Source: Acinetobacter indicus CIP 110367 (lineage in GTDB: Bacteria > Pseudomonadota > Gammaproteobacteria > Pseudomonadales > Moraxellaceae). Taken from it: a DNA stretch of 64,000 bases. The stretch covers positions 372,001 through 436,000 of the forward strand of contig NZ_KI530754.1 in NCBI RefSeq assembly GCF_000488255.1, given 5' to 3'. Position 1 is the stretch's first letter. Every line of letters begins with the position of its first letter. Positions 32,660 through 41,028 of this stretch are shown here, one piece after another. The notes under the pieces were generated by a model. The model made no database searches, was not told the origin of the DNA, and saw only the letters and a program-made list of their open reading frames with translations. Both the position numbers and the translations under genes were made by a program.

Positions 32660-33426
32660 TGTCTGAACTCTCACTTGCCTATATTTTTCACCAACAGCAA
32701 CTGCTGGTCGATGAACAGTTTCAACTGCCCCGAGTTGAAAAATTAGCAAGTGACCTGTCTACGGGCAATCAGGTGATTGCCCGCGACTTACTCCCCGATG
32801 AGCCCATTCCTGAAGGCTATCAATTATTGCCAATTCGCCAGCTGTTACAGTTCTGGAACAGTGCCGAATTTGAACAGGCCAGCCGTGCAATCCAGTTGCT
32901 AGAATGGCGTCGTAATCACCGTTTTTGCAGCCACTGCGGCCATCCAACCGAAGCGCATGCCACCGAATATGCCATGGTTTGCCCGGTCTGCCAGTATCGC
33001 CAATATCCACGTGTACAACCCTGTGTCATTACCGTCATTACCCACGGTGAAGATGAAATTCTGCTGGCCAAAAATGCGCGAAACACCACCAATATGTATG
33101 GCCTGATTGCCGGTTTTGTTGAGGTGGGAGAAACCTTGGAAGAAGCGGTACGCCGTGAAACCGCGGAAGAAGTCGGTATCCAGCTAAAGAATATTCAGTA
33201 TCTGGCCAGTCAGCCCTGGCCTTTTCCAAGCAACCTGATGATTGCCTTTAAAGCCGAATATGCCGGTGGTGAACTGCAGTTACAGGAAGAAGAAATCAGC
33301 GATGCGCAATTCTTTAAATTTGATCAACTGCCGAATATTCCGTTCAAAGGCAGTATTGCCCATGCCATGATCAAACACGTGACCGAAGGCTCTGCCGTCG
33401 CCGACGACAGCAAAGCCTGGCTCTAA
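32659..33426 (+). CDS. nudC: NAD(+)/NADH pyrophosphatase NudC
   Basis: A 255-residue Nudix hydrolase. A zinc ribbon (FCSHCGHP ... CPVCQYRQYPR) precedes the Nudix box GFVEVGETLEEAVRRETAEE. The downstream SQPWPFP matches the NudC-specific array SQPWPFPxS. It cleaves NADH to NMNH and AMP and removes NAD caps from RNA in E. coli. The start overlaps the fimL stop (TAATG). It converges on the esterase gene with only 11 bp between the two stops and no terminator. Confidence 0.93.
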   Translation: MSELSLAYIFHQQQLLVDEQFQLPRVEKLASDLSTGNQVIARDLLPDEPIPEGYQLLPIRQLLQFWNSAEFEQASRAIQLLEWRRNHRFCSHCGHPTEAHATEYAMVCPVCQYRQYPRVQPCVITVITHGEDEILLAKNARNTTNMYGLIAGFVEVGETLEEAVRRETAEEVGIQLKNIQYLASQPWPFPSNLMIAFKAEYAGGELQLQEEEISDAQFFKFDQLPNIPFKGSIAHAMIKHVTEGSAVADDSKAWL

Positions 33427-33437
33427 AGAGACGCTAC

Positions 33438-34322
33438 TCAGGAACTTAGTGTTTCTTCCAGCGCCTGCATAATCGTGTGCTTGGTCTTAAAATAACGGCT
33501 AAACAGACTCGATACCGAGCCCATAATACTGACATGCCCGGTGCGTGGAATGGTGATCAGCTGACTATGATTGCCATGCTTGTTTAGCACATGATCAAAA
33601 TCAACCGCATTACTCAAATGCACAATCTGGTCATTCTCAGCCACCAGCAAATAGTGACGAATGTGATTACTTTCCACAAAGTAATACGGCATCACATCAT
33701 GATAAGGAATGGTCTGATCAAATGCATCGGCACAAAGCGGATCATCTTTATAGTCAAAATGATAGGGACCAGCCAAGCCAATCGCAGCCCGAATATTGTC
33801 TCGGCAGTTCAGCGCATAAGGCTGCGGATGATACAGCACCGACATGATATTAAATGCACCGGCCGAGTGCCCCATCAGGATAATCTGATCAGTGTTAATC
33901 CTTAACTCTGCCTGCTGATCATGCATATAGTTTAGTGCCAAAGTCAGGTCATCAATATAGACCGGAAAAATATTCTGCGGCGCCAGTTGATAATTAATGA
34001 CGGCAACATCAAAACCCTGCTGGGCAAAAGCTTCGCCAACAAAGCGGTAGTCTTTTTTATCGCCCCGTGACCAGGCACCACCATGGACAAAAACAATTAA
34101 CGGCTGCTGGGGACGTGGCTGGGCAGTCCGGTACAAATCCAGCTGATGGCGTTCATTCGCTCCATAAGCCAGATCGTTCTCTACCGTATAGCCCTGTCGT
34201 GGAGTCAAACGGTTCAGGGCATAACTGCCAAAATCATACAGGCGGAATTCCTGATATACACTTTTGGCCTGAACCAGACGATATTGCAGCTGCGTTTTAA
34301 ACTGGAACAACTTAGAGCGCAT
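33438..34322 (-). CDS. Alpha/beta-hydrolase, carboxylesterase (HSL-like)
   Basis: About 294 residues. The oxyanion-hole motif HGGAWSRGDK, nucleophile elbow LMGHSAGAF, acid region AENDQIVHLSNA and histidine in RTGHVSIMGS give a complete Ser-Asp-His triad of the hormone-sensitive-lipase/esterase type. No signal peptide is seen. Start ATG 34322 overlaps the end of dolP by 11 bp, so it is likely translated from the dolP transcript. The frame is open to 34382, which would give 20 more basic residues inside dolP. The substrate is unknown. Confidence 0.85.
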   Translation of the reverse strand: MRSKLFQFKTQLQYRLVQAKSVYQEFRLYDFGSYALNRLTPRQGYTVENDLAYGANERHQLDLYRTAQPRPQQPLIVFVHGGAWSRGDKKDYRFVGEAFAQQGFDVAVINYQLAPQNIFPVYIDDLTLALNYMHDQQAELRINTDQIILMGHSAGAFNIMSVLYHPQPYALNCRDNIRAAIGLAGPYHFDYKDDPLCADAFDQTIPYHDVMPYYFVESNHIRHYLLVAENDQIVHLSNAVDFDHVLNKHGNHSQLITIPRTGHVSIMGSVSSLFSRYFKTKHTIMQALEETLSS

Positions 34323-34995
34323 TCGTTGGCTCGATCTGGTCCGGATCAATGGCGACCGGGGTTTGTACATCCGGCTGTACATTCATCATCGGGCTGGCAA
34401 AACCAGAAGATGTGGCCTGTGAGGCTTCAATATTGTCAATTAAGGTCACAATTTTGGTGACATTACCAACCTGCTGTAACACCTGATTTAAATCGGCGAT
34501 TTCCGCATTATTCAAACGGCCCATCACATACAGCACGCCATCTTCGGTGTGAATTCGCACTTTACTGTCAGAAACCACCGGCGCTTTCATAATCAGGCCA
34601 CGGGTATTGGCGGTCACGGTGGTGTCCTGCATGATGGTGCTATAACCAATCTGGTTGCCCACGGTAATATAGTTGTGTACGGTTTTAACATCGCTCATGG
34701 CGCGTACATTGTCTTCCGCCAACTGCTTCAGATGTGCATCTGGCACCTGACCGGTCAGCAATACATTGCCGTGGAAACTTTCAATATTAACGCGTGACTG
34801 TTTAAAACGGGCATCCAGCTTATATAAATTAATTTTTGCTGTACGTTCAATGGAGTTATCAATAAAGACCTGGCCAAGTGAGCGTGCGCCACTTTCCGTT
34901 CCTACAGGTGCAGAACCCGTACCACTGGAAATAAAGCTTGCACAGCCGGATAAACTTGCCACACACAGCACTGTGATTGCGATACGATTTAACAC
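34312..34995 (-). CDS. dolP: Outer-membrane lipoprotein with two BON domains (DolP/YraP)
   Basis: A 227-residue lipoprotein: the signal MLNRIAITVLCVASLSGC has a good lipobox. Two BON modules follow (about residues 45-115 and 125-195), with patterns VNIESFHGNVLLTGQV and VRIHTEDGVLYVMGRL. A Pro/Gln-rich tail ends the protein. DolP binds anionic lipids and supports outer-membrane integrity and amidase regulation. Its place next to yraN and lpoA repeats the E. coli rsmI-lpoA-yraN-diaA-dolP neighbourhood; diaA is absent here. Confidence 0.9.
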   Translation of the reverse strand: MLNRIAITVLCVASLSGCASFISSGTGSAPVGTESGARSLGQVFIDNSIERTAKINLYKLDARFKQSRVNIESFHGNVLLTGQVPDAHLKQLAEDNVRAMSDVKTVHNYITVGNQIGYSTIMQDTTVTANTRGLIMKAPVVSDSKVRIHTEDGVLYVMGRLNNAEIADLNQVLQQVGNVTKIVTLIDNIEASQATSSGFASPMMNVQPDVQTPVAIDPDQIEPTNAL

Positions 34996-35056
34996 TCAGC
35001 AAGACTCCTCATTACTTATTCATTTCTGTTTTCAAGCATCTTTGCTTCAATTCTCT

Positions 35057-35479
35057 TCAAAGATTAATGAACTCTGAATCAAAAGTAAAAGCATTTTCAA
35101 TCCATTGCAGATCATACGTGAAATTGGAAAAATCTTGCTGTACTGTTTTTGCAATTTGTTCAGTAAAATCAAAACAAATCACATCAAATCGACAATAAAA
35201 ATCCTGTAATTGTGCAGAATTGCTCAAATAGGTCAGCGCAGTTTTAATCAGCTTTTGCTGCTTGGAGATAGAAACCACCTCCACCGCCCGGCCATAATCG
35301 CTAAAAGATCGCGCCTTTACCTCCACAAACACCAGCTGCTGATCCTGCCGGACAATCAGGTCAATTTCACCATAACGGCAATGGTAATTGGCCGCCAGAA
35401 TCTGATAACCTTGCTGCTCTAATAACACTGCGGCCTGCTGTTCGGCCCACTGCCCCAAACGCGCGCGCTGACTGGCCAT
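35057..35479 (-). CDS. yraN: YraN/UPF0102 endonuclease-like protein
   Basis: A 140-residue UPF0102 protein with a restriction-endonuclease-like core: [17 protein letters not shown], then [22 protein letters not shown] with the D...EVK nuclease pattern. The biochemical role is not established. Its ATG immediately follows the lpoA stop codon without a gap, so the two are one operon. Confidence 0.88.
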   Translation of the reverse strand: MASQRARLGQWAEQQAAVLLEQQGYQILAANYHCRYGEIDLIVRQDQQLVFVEVKARSFSDYGRAVEVVSISKQQKLIKTALTYLSNSAQLQDFYCRFDVICFDFTEQIAKTVQQDFSNFTYDLQWIENAFTFDSEFINL

Positions 35480-36448
35480 TTACAGGATCTGTACCAGCTG
35501 TTTCTGCTGCACATAGCATTTCGGAATACGCTGAATCTGGTTGTCCTGAATCCGGATTAAACCAGTTCGCCCTTCAAACTCGATGCGGTTTAATTGCGGC
35601 TGCTTCAGATAATAATTGGCGATCTGCCAGGCATCTCCACCAAAGGCCACCAGCCGCTGAAAAGAAAAGTGTTCCGCCTTGGCCGCCTGAATTCCGGCCT
35701 GTACATCTGCCCAGTGGGACTGATACAAGGCCGGCGCATCACAAAATTGCAGGCCTTGCGGTAACTGCTGCTGTGACTCGACGGCATTGGCCAGGCTGTA
35801 TAAGCGCTTTTTGGGCAACCTGTTCTGGCGATTGATCCAGCCATTTGAACCCAGCAATAACACCCCCTGCTGACGTTTCAGCCATCTCGGCGGACTGTCC
35901 ACCACCTCCACCGGATAGTCCAGCTGCGACACCAGAGACATTAATAACAGTTCGTGTTCAGCTTCGGTGCCGGGTTCACGCAGAATATACAGATGATTAA
36001 TCTGATCTTTCTGGAACAGCTGTTTTAAGGTCTGTGCATCATCTTTTTTTGACAGGCTAAACTGTAGCACCCGTGGATACTGCTGGATCACCTCGTTTAA
36101 GGCCAGTGTACGCACTTTGGGCCGCAGCGCAATTAACTGCTCAACATCGGCACGTGCCAAAGGTCCAATCACCACCCGGGTCTTGGCATTGACATGCTGA
36201 CGCAGCAAGGGACCAATTTTGCGCTGCTCGGAATTAATCAATTTAACCGGCATCTTCTCACCCGATGCATGATAAGCGTGCATAAAACCCTGCTGAATAC
36301 TGAAACCGGCTCGCGCCATAGGACCCGATTCAGGTAGAATGACCAGAATCTCGGCCTGGGCGACTGAAAGTCCTGCGCCCAACAGCGCCGTGGTAATGAT
36401 TGCTTTTTGAAGCTGTCTTTTATTGTTATTAATAATTTGCCTAAACAT
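35480..36448 (-). CDS. lpoA: Short LpoA-like penicillin-binding protein activator
   Basis: A 322-residue protein matching only the C-terminal, periplasmic-binding-like domain of LpoA (E. coli LpoA is 678 residues and has an N-terminal TPR domain). The start EILVILPESGPMARAGFSIQQGF and the end EFEGRTGLIRIQDNQIQRIP are LpoA-like. The N-terminal signal ends GLSVAQA, a signal-peptidase-I site without a lipobox cysteine, so the protein would be soluble in the periplasm. LpoA stimulates PBP1a; whether this short form does is unknown. It is divergent from rsmI with 11 bp between start codons and leads lpoA-yraN-dolP. Confidence 0.8.
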   Translation of the reverse strand: MFRQIINNNKRQLQKAIITTALLGAGLSVAQAEILVILPESGPMARAGFSIQQGFMHAYHASGEKMPVKLINSEQRKIGPLLRQHVNAKTRVVIGPLARADVEQLIALRPKVRTLALNEVIQQYPRVLQFSLSKKDDAQTLKQLFQKDQINHLYILREPGTEAEHELLLMSLVSQLDYPVEVVDSPPRWLKRQQGVLLLGSNGWINRQNRLPKKRLYSLANAVESQQQLPQGLQFCDAPALYQSHWADVQAGIQAAKAEHFSFQRLVAFGGDAWQIANYYLKQPQLNRIEFEGRTGLIRIQDNQIQRIPKCYVQQKQLVQIL

Positions 36449-36459
36449 GGAGAAACCTT

Positions 36460-37305
36460 ATGAGTGCTCAGTTATTTGTTGTAGCCACCCCAATTGGGCA
36501 CTTAGACGACATGACCTACCGGGCGATTGATGTTCTAAAGTCTGTAAATATTATTGCGGCAGAGGATACTCGGACCTCCGCTCAATTATTAAAGCACTAT
36601 AATATATCAACTCCGTTAACGGCGTGCCATGAACATAATGAAAGTAACAAAATTGATATATTGGTTCAGCGCCTGCTGAACGGCGAAAATATGGCCCTGA
36701 TTAGTGATGCCGGTACTCCGCTAATTAGCGACCCCGGTTTTAAACTGGTCCGCGCCGCACAAGAACACAATATCCGGGTGATTCCGGTTCCGGGAGCCTG
36801 TGCCGCAATTGCAGCGCTGAGTGCGGTTGGTTTACCGAGTGACCGCTTTAGCTTTGAAGGCTTTTTATCGTCAAAACAGTCACAGCGTATCTTGAGTCTG
36901 GAGAAACTTAAAGACCAGACTGCGACCCTGATTTTTTATGAAGCGCCACACCGGATTCTGGACAGCGTTAAAGATATGGCCAGTATTTTTGGCGCCGAGC
37001 GTCCGGTCGGTTTTGCCCGTGAAATTACCAAAACCTTTGAAACCATCAAGAAGATGACACTGGGTGAGCTGGTCAGTTTTATTGAAGCCGATCATCATCA
37101 GCAAAAAGGTGAAATTGTACTGGTGGTGGGTGGTGCAACCGCGGAAAAAGATCTGGAGCAGGAAAAGCTGGATCAGCTGCTAACCCGACTATTGCAGGAT
37201 TTATCGGTGAAAGCCGCGTCACAGCTGGCCGCCGATTTAACCGGGATCAAGAAAAAAGTGGCCTATCAGCGTGCGCTGGAACTGAACCAGAACAATGATG
37301 ACTGA
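36460..37305 (+). CDS. rsmI: 16S rRNA 2'-O-ribose C1402 methyltransferase RsmI
   Basis: A 281-residue tetrapyrrole-methylase-fold enzyme. The N-terminal VVATPIGHLDDMTYRAI, AAEDTRTS and the segment ALISDAGTPLISDPG are hallmark RsmI motifs. It methylates ribosomal C1402 with RsmH. GGAG (36449-36452) stands eight bases before ATG 36460. Its control sequences must lie within the 5' coding part of the divergent lpoA. A bidirectional terminator follows. Confidence 0.93.
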   Translation: MSAQLFVVATPIGHLDDMTYRAIDVLKSVNIIAAEDTRTSAQLLKHYNISTPLTACHEHNESNKIDILVQRLLNGENMALISDAGTPLISDPGFKLVRAAQEHNIRVIPVPGACAAIAALSAVGLPSDRFSFEGFLSSKQSQRILSLEKLKDQTATLIFYEAPHRILDSVKDMASIFGAERPVGFAREITKTFETIKKMTLGELVSFIEADHHQQKGEIVLVVGGATAEKDLEQEKLDQLLTRLLQDLSVKAASQLAADLTGIKKKVAYQRALELNQNNDD

Positions 37306-37326
37306 TTCTGGCTGTTGATTCACAAT

Positions 37327-37357
37327 AAAAAAAGCATCACCGGAGTGATGCTTTTTT
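37327..37357. terminator. Bidirectional terminator between rsmI and the SutA-like gene
   Basis: GCATCAC (37334-37340) pairs with GTGATGC (37345-37351) around CGGA, with A7 before and T6 after. Confidence 0.9.
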
Positions 37358-37358
37358 C

Positions 37359-37607
37359 TTATTCGCGTGCAGCCTCATCTGGTGGGACTTCAGTAATTTT
37401 TCCCCCACGTGCCAAGAAGGCCGCAATTTCATCTTCTAACGCTTGGCGTTGCTTCTGTTTAGCGGTTACGGTTAAGGTTTCTGCTTCCGCCACATCACCA
37501 TCGTTTACGGCATCTTCGCTGTCCAGTGCACCTTTTTCAGCCGCTTTTGCCTCATCGTCATCGACGGTGGTATCTTCTACATCATCATAATCGTTCATAT
37601 CCGTCAT
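37359..37607 (-). CDS. SutA-like small acidic RNA-polymerase-associated protein
   Basis: An 82-residue protein. The first 50 residues are strongly acidic and likely disordered (DYDDVEDTTVDDDE and similar); the C-terminal half ALEDEIAAFLARGGKITEVP matches the helix-plus-FLxRGGKxxEVP core of SutA, the Pseudomonas protein that binds RNA polymerase in slow growth. It lacks the longer basic tail of Pseudomonas SutA. ATG 37607 is chosen for its excellent GGGGAG six bases upstream; an upstream in-frame extension to 37661 exists but is unlikely. Assignment rests on the C-terminal pattern only. Confidence 0.6.
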   Translation of the reverse strand: MTDMNDYDDVEDTTVDDDEAKAAEKGALDSEDAVNDGDVAEAETLTVTAKQKQRQALEDEIAAFLARGGKITEVPPDEAARE

Positions 37608-37783
37608 TTTAATCTCCCCGCAAATGACCTCAATTGAGTCCTGGTGAACGTTGTCATGCAATTAGGAAGAAATTTATCAATCTCTGCGCCTTTCGCCTAG
37701 AGGTAAAGACAAAAAAATCGTGTCTTTTTTAACCAAATTCGTAATCATGTATTAATGAGTGTTTAAAAAATAACTATTTCTAG

Positions 37784-39025
37784 CTAGACCGCATACCGCG
37801 TGTCTTTCAGCAGATGCAAACCATTGGCCTGCGCCATAAAAGCATCCTTTAACACCGGCAGCTGTTCAACCTGCTTCAAGCCAAAATTACGTCCCCAAAC
37901 CAGCGGGAATAACTGGGTGGTTTCCAGCCAGCCAATTGCAGACATGCTGTGCATCATTGCGTCATTTTGACCTTTACGACGATGCTCATAACGCTTCAAG
38001 GTCTGCTCATGCGCCCAGACCCCACGTGCCCGGTCATGCAGCAGAACATCACACAAGACTGCGGCATCCAGACAGCCAATATTGACGCCCTGCCCGGCCA
38101 GCGGATGAATCACATGCGCCGCATCGCCAATGAGTGCCAGTCCCGGCTCGACATAGTGCTGCGCAGCACGGGCTTTTAAAGGGAAACGGGCACGTGGTGT
38201 AGCTTCCAGTACTTGACCCAACATATGATGGCTTTCACGGGTCAACAGCTGGGTAAATTCCTGATCGGATAACGCGGCATATTCTTCTGCATAATCCTCT
38301 GGTAGCGTCCAGACAATAGATTGCCAATGGCCATCCTGTTCAGGCTTGAGGCTGCTCATTGGCAGGTATGCCAGTGGACCGGTTTCCAGAAAAATCTGGC
38401 GAGCCACATGCTGATGCGGCTGGGCAGTTCGGATGGCACAACTGATGCCTGCCTGCTGATAATCCAGCACATCCAGATCAATAAAGGCCTGTTCACGGAC
38501 AAAGGAATTGGCCCCATCTGCACCAATTAACAGTTTGGTGCTGAGCTTCGTACCATCGGCCAGGAAAATATGCCAGACGCCAATGCCCTGCTCAATCCGG
38601 GTCACTTTGACCTGGGTGCGATAATCCTGAATCTGCGTCAGCATGGTTTGCTGAATGGCCAGATTTAAAATACTCGGCTCCACCATCGAACCCAGCGCCT
38701 GATCCACTCCGGGTGTTTTTTCTGCCGGCTGACCAAAATTGATTTCGCCATAGCCATTTTTATTCCAGACCTGCATGCCGGTATAAGGTTGCTGACGCGC
38801 CAGTTTATCCCAAACACCCACATTTTTTAGCAGGTGGATGGTGGCTTGGCTTAAAGCCAGTACGCGCGGATTGGCCACGCTTAAGGTTTTTTCTGTATCC
38901 AGAATTGGTGCGGCATCCAGCACAGTGGCCTGTACCCCACCTTGGGCCAGTAATAATGCAGTTAAGCCACCGACCAAACCACCACCCACAATAACGGCAT
39001 CTAATACGTGTGCTGTCTGGTTCAT
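37784..39025 (-). CDS. ubiI: UbiH/UbiI-family FAD monooxygenase (ubiquinone biosynthesis)
   Basis: A 413-residue flavoprotein hydroxylase. The N-terminal dinucleotide motif AVIVGGGLVGGLTALLLA, the middle LLIGADGANSFVRE and the C-terminal GDAAHVIHPLAGQGVNIG define the UbiH/UbiF/UbiI/VisC family. By position after ubiH in the pepP-ubiH-visC order it is most likely UbiI, the C5-hydroxylase; UbiF is the alternative. It overlaps ubiH by four bases (ATGA). Confidence 0.82.
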   Translation of the reverse strand: MNQTAHVLDAVIVGGGLVGGLTALLLAQGGVQATVLDAAPILDTEKTLSVANPRVLALSQATIHLLKNVGVWDKLARQQPYTGMQVWNKNGYGEINFGQPAEKTPGVDQALGSMVEPSILNLAIQQTMLTQIQDYRTQVKVTRIEQGIGVWHIFLADGTKLSTKLLIGADGANSFVREQAFIDLDVLDYQQAGISCAIRTAQPHQHVARQIFLETGPLAYLPMSSLKPEQDGHWQSIVWTLPEDYAEEYAALSDQEFTQLLTRESHHMLGQVLEATPRARFPLKARAAQHYVEPGLALIGDAAHVIHPLAGQGVNIGCLDAAVLCDVLLHDRARGVWAHEQTLKRYEHRRKGQNDAMMHSMSAIGWLETTQLFPLVWGRNFGLKQVEQLPVLKDAFMAQANGLHLLKDTRYAV

Positions 39026-40230
39026 GCTTTTAGTCCCATGGCATAGTTGGCAACAAGTGGTTTAATTCCCGGAATGGTATCAAAGGCAATCAGACCGGTA
39101 TTTCTGAGCAGTTTCAGCACCGGATTCTGGTTACTAAAGCCACGCACCACGCTATCACAGAATTTGATCACGCGCTGCTGATCGGTCAGACGGGATTTTT
39201 CATAATCTTGCAGCATGGCGGCATCGCCCAAATCGGCCTGTTGAGCCAGCTGTTCTTTTAAATAACGCACCAACACATAAGCATCGCGCATACACAGGTT
39301 AAAGCCCTGTCCGGCCACCGGGTGAATGGTATGTGCCGCATTACCCATCAGTACTACTCGGCCCACTGCCTGTTTTTCTGCCAGCACCTGCGAAAGCGGG
39401 AAGCTAAAACGGCGTCCGGTTTTCTGGAATTTTCCAGCCCGATCGCCATAAGTCTGCTGCAAGGCATTAAGGAAATGCTGGTCATTGTCTTCCCCCACCC
39501 ATTCATGTTCCGTGCCTTTTTTCACCGGCCAGACCACCGAACGACGATATTCGCCCGGCAAAGGCAATAACGCCAGCGGACCTAAAGGACTGAAACGCTC
39601 AAAACCGACATGATTGTGTGGTTTAGAAGTTTGTACGGTGGTCACAATGGCGACCTGATCATAATCATGTTCATCCACCCCAATGCCTAGGGCTTTACGG
39701 CAGAATGAATCGCGGCCATCAGCAGCAATCACCAGTTTGGATTGCAGTTTTAAGACTTCACTTCCACGCTGCGCTTCCAGATAAGCCAGATCTGCATCTT
39801 GGTTCAGCGAGGTGACTTTTACCCCATCAATCAGTTCAATTAAAGGCTCTGCGCGCACCTGAGTCAATAACACCCGGCCTAACCAGGCATTTTCAATCAC
39901 CTGTCCAAAACTTTCGACTTTTTCCTGTTCGGCTTGCAGACGCGCTTTCCCAAAACTGCCCTGCTCGGTAATGTGCACTTCCAGAATCGGGACGGCATGT
40001 TCCTGCAAGGCATCCCATAGGCCCAGTTCCTGATAAATCTGTACGCTACGACGCGACAGCGCACTGTTTCGTGCATCAAAACTGGAGTGATACGGGGCAA
40101 GATTGGCATCATCATAATTCGGGTATTGAATTGCTTCGAGCAGTTTGACCGCAATATTGGATTTGGCCAACATGAGCGCCAAACTCAGCCCCACCATACC
40201 GCCGCCCACGATGATGACTTCTTGTTGCAT
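39022..40230 (-). CDS. ubiH: 2-octaprenyl-6-methoxyphenol hydroxylase UbiH
   Basis: A 402-residue FAD monooxygenase of aerobic ubiquinone synthesis. Motifs are VIIVGGGMVGLSLALMLA, LVIAADGRDSFCRKALGI and LMGNAAHTIHPVAGQGFNL. The spelling FDARNSALSRRSVQIYQELGL near residue 52 is typical of UbiH. It is the first gene of the pair ubiH-ubiI here and is separated from pepP by about 800 bp holding small plus-strand genes, unlike the contiguous E. coli operon. Confidence 0.88.
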   Translation of the reverse strand: MQQEVIIVGGGMVGLSLALMLAKSNIAVKLLEAIQYPNYDDANLAPYHSSFDARNSALSRRSVQIYQELGLWDALQEHAVPILEVHITEQGSFGKARLQAEQEKVESFGQVIENAWLGRVLLTQVRAEPLIELIDGVKVTSLNQDADLAYLEAQRGSEVLKLQSKLVIAADGRDSFCRKALGIGVDEHDYDQVAIVTTVQTSKPHNHVGFERFSPLGPLALLPLPGEYRRSVVWPVKKGTEHEWVGEDNDQHFLNALQQTYGDRAGKFQKTGRRFSFPLSQVLAEKQAVGRVVLMGNAAHTIHPVAGQGFNLCMRDAYVLVRYLKEQLAQQADLGDAAMLQDYEKSRLTDQQRVIKFCDSVVRGFSNQNPVLKLLRNTGLIAFDTIPGIKPLVANYAMGLKA

Positions 40231-40554
40231 GCTTGAATCCTTATTTGTGATATCTCAAAAGTTTAGATACATCTTAATCATGATTGATTTTATATTACAT
40301 CAAGGGATTGGATTTTTATAATGATTCGTGTGGATGGCTGGAATTTCTGAGCTTCAGCGCTTGCGTGTTCTGACCATAAATCCCGTTTAAAAGATGTTAT
40401 TCCATAAGATGACACTGGAATGGTATGCAATATAACATCTATACAAAGCCTGGAGCGCTAGACTTAAGCTGAGCAAGCGACAGCCCTAACGTAGATAAAA
40501 TAAATTAAAGAATTCGTATCAGCTGTATGCTATTCATTGTAGAAAATTTAAAAC
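40231..40554. other. Non-coding interval upstream of ubiH
   Basis: No gene or RNA is recognised in these 324 bp. The ubiH promoter must be here on the minus strand. A 9-bp inverted repeat (40392-40400 and 40432-40440) encloses a shorter one; it has no U-tract. Confidence 0.5.
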
Positions 40555-40650
40555 ATGAAGAAATTAGAACTTATCTTTTTAGTCGTTTTAATCTTGGTTC
40601 TGTTGTGGGGCATACAATGGATGTTTCATGGCTTTCCGGCCGCAAGTTAA
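40555..40650 (+). CDS. Possible 31-residue hydrophobic peptide
   Basis: MKKLELIFLVVLILVLLWGI forms one membrane helix, followed by a short tail QWMFHGFPAAS. There is no clear ribosome binding site. The composition is that of genuine single-pass small membrane proteins, but no family is known to me and the call is tentative. Confidence 0.4.
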   Translation: MKKLELIFLVVLILVLLWGIQWMFHGFPAAS

Positions 40651-40718
40651 GTCTTCTATTATTCAATCTAAAAGCTATACTATAATTTCTTAAAATAATT
40701 AGAATGTTAGGATAATAA

Positions 40719-40940
40719 ATGGATCATACTGAACGTTTTATTACAGCATTTTACTACGCTGTCGCCGGGATTTTTTTGGGGCTAGGATTAGCAATTTTTT
40801 CATCCCTCTATCTCAGCCTTACAATAAGCTCAGCCCATATTGTAATTTTTACAGTCATTTGCTGTTTTGTTTTAGGCTATGTATTTCCTCATAGCGTTGG
40901 CAATATTTTTAAATGGGTTTGGCATATTTTCGTTCATTAG
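40719..40940 (+). CDS. Small two-helix membrane protein, 73 residues
   Basis: Two hydrophobic segments (about residues 10-35 and 38-60: IFLGLGLAIFSSLYLSLTI and IVIFTVICCFVLGYVF) are followed by a short aromatic tail. AGGA six bases before the ATG gives a good ribosome binding site. No family is recognised. It lies between ubiH and pepP on the opposite strand and converges on the pepP terminator. Confidence 0.55.
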   Translation: MDHTERFITAFYYAVAGIFLGLGLAIFSSLYLSLTISSAHIVIFTVICCFVLGYVFPHSVGNIFKWVWHIFVH

Positions 40941-40986
40941 TCTGGATGTCTATCTCTATTTAACCCATTAACGCTGATTCAAAATC

Positions 40987-41014
40987 AAAAAAGCCGATCT
41001 TCTGACCGGCTTTT
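40987..41014. terminator. Terminator between the small membrane gene and pepP
   Basis: AAAAGCCG (40989-40996) pairs with CGGCTTTT (41007-41014). On the minus strand it is followed by a T-rich run, closing the ygfB-pepP transcript; it may also act on plus. Confidence 0.7.
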
Positions 41015-41028
41015 GACCTGTACGGCTT

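Noticed and set aside
37684-37740. A weak hairpin with A/T runs downstream of the SutA-like gene's leader
   Set aside because: The stem is short and A/T-only, and its T-tract lies on the plus strand where no gene ends.
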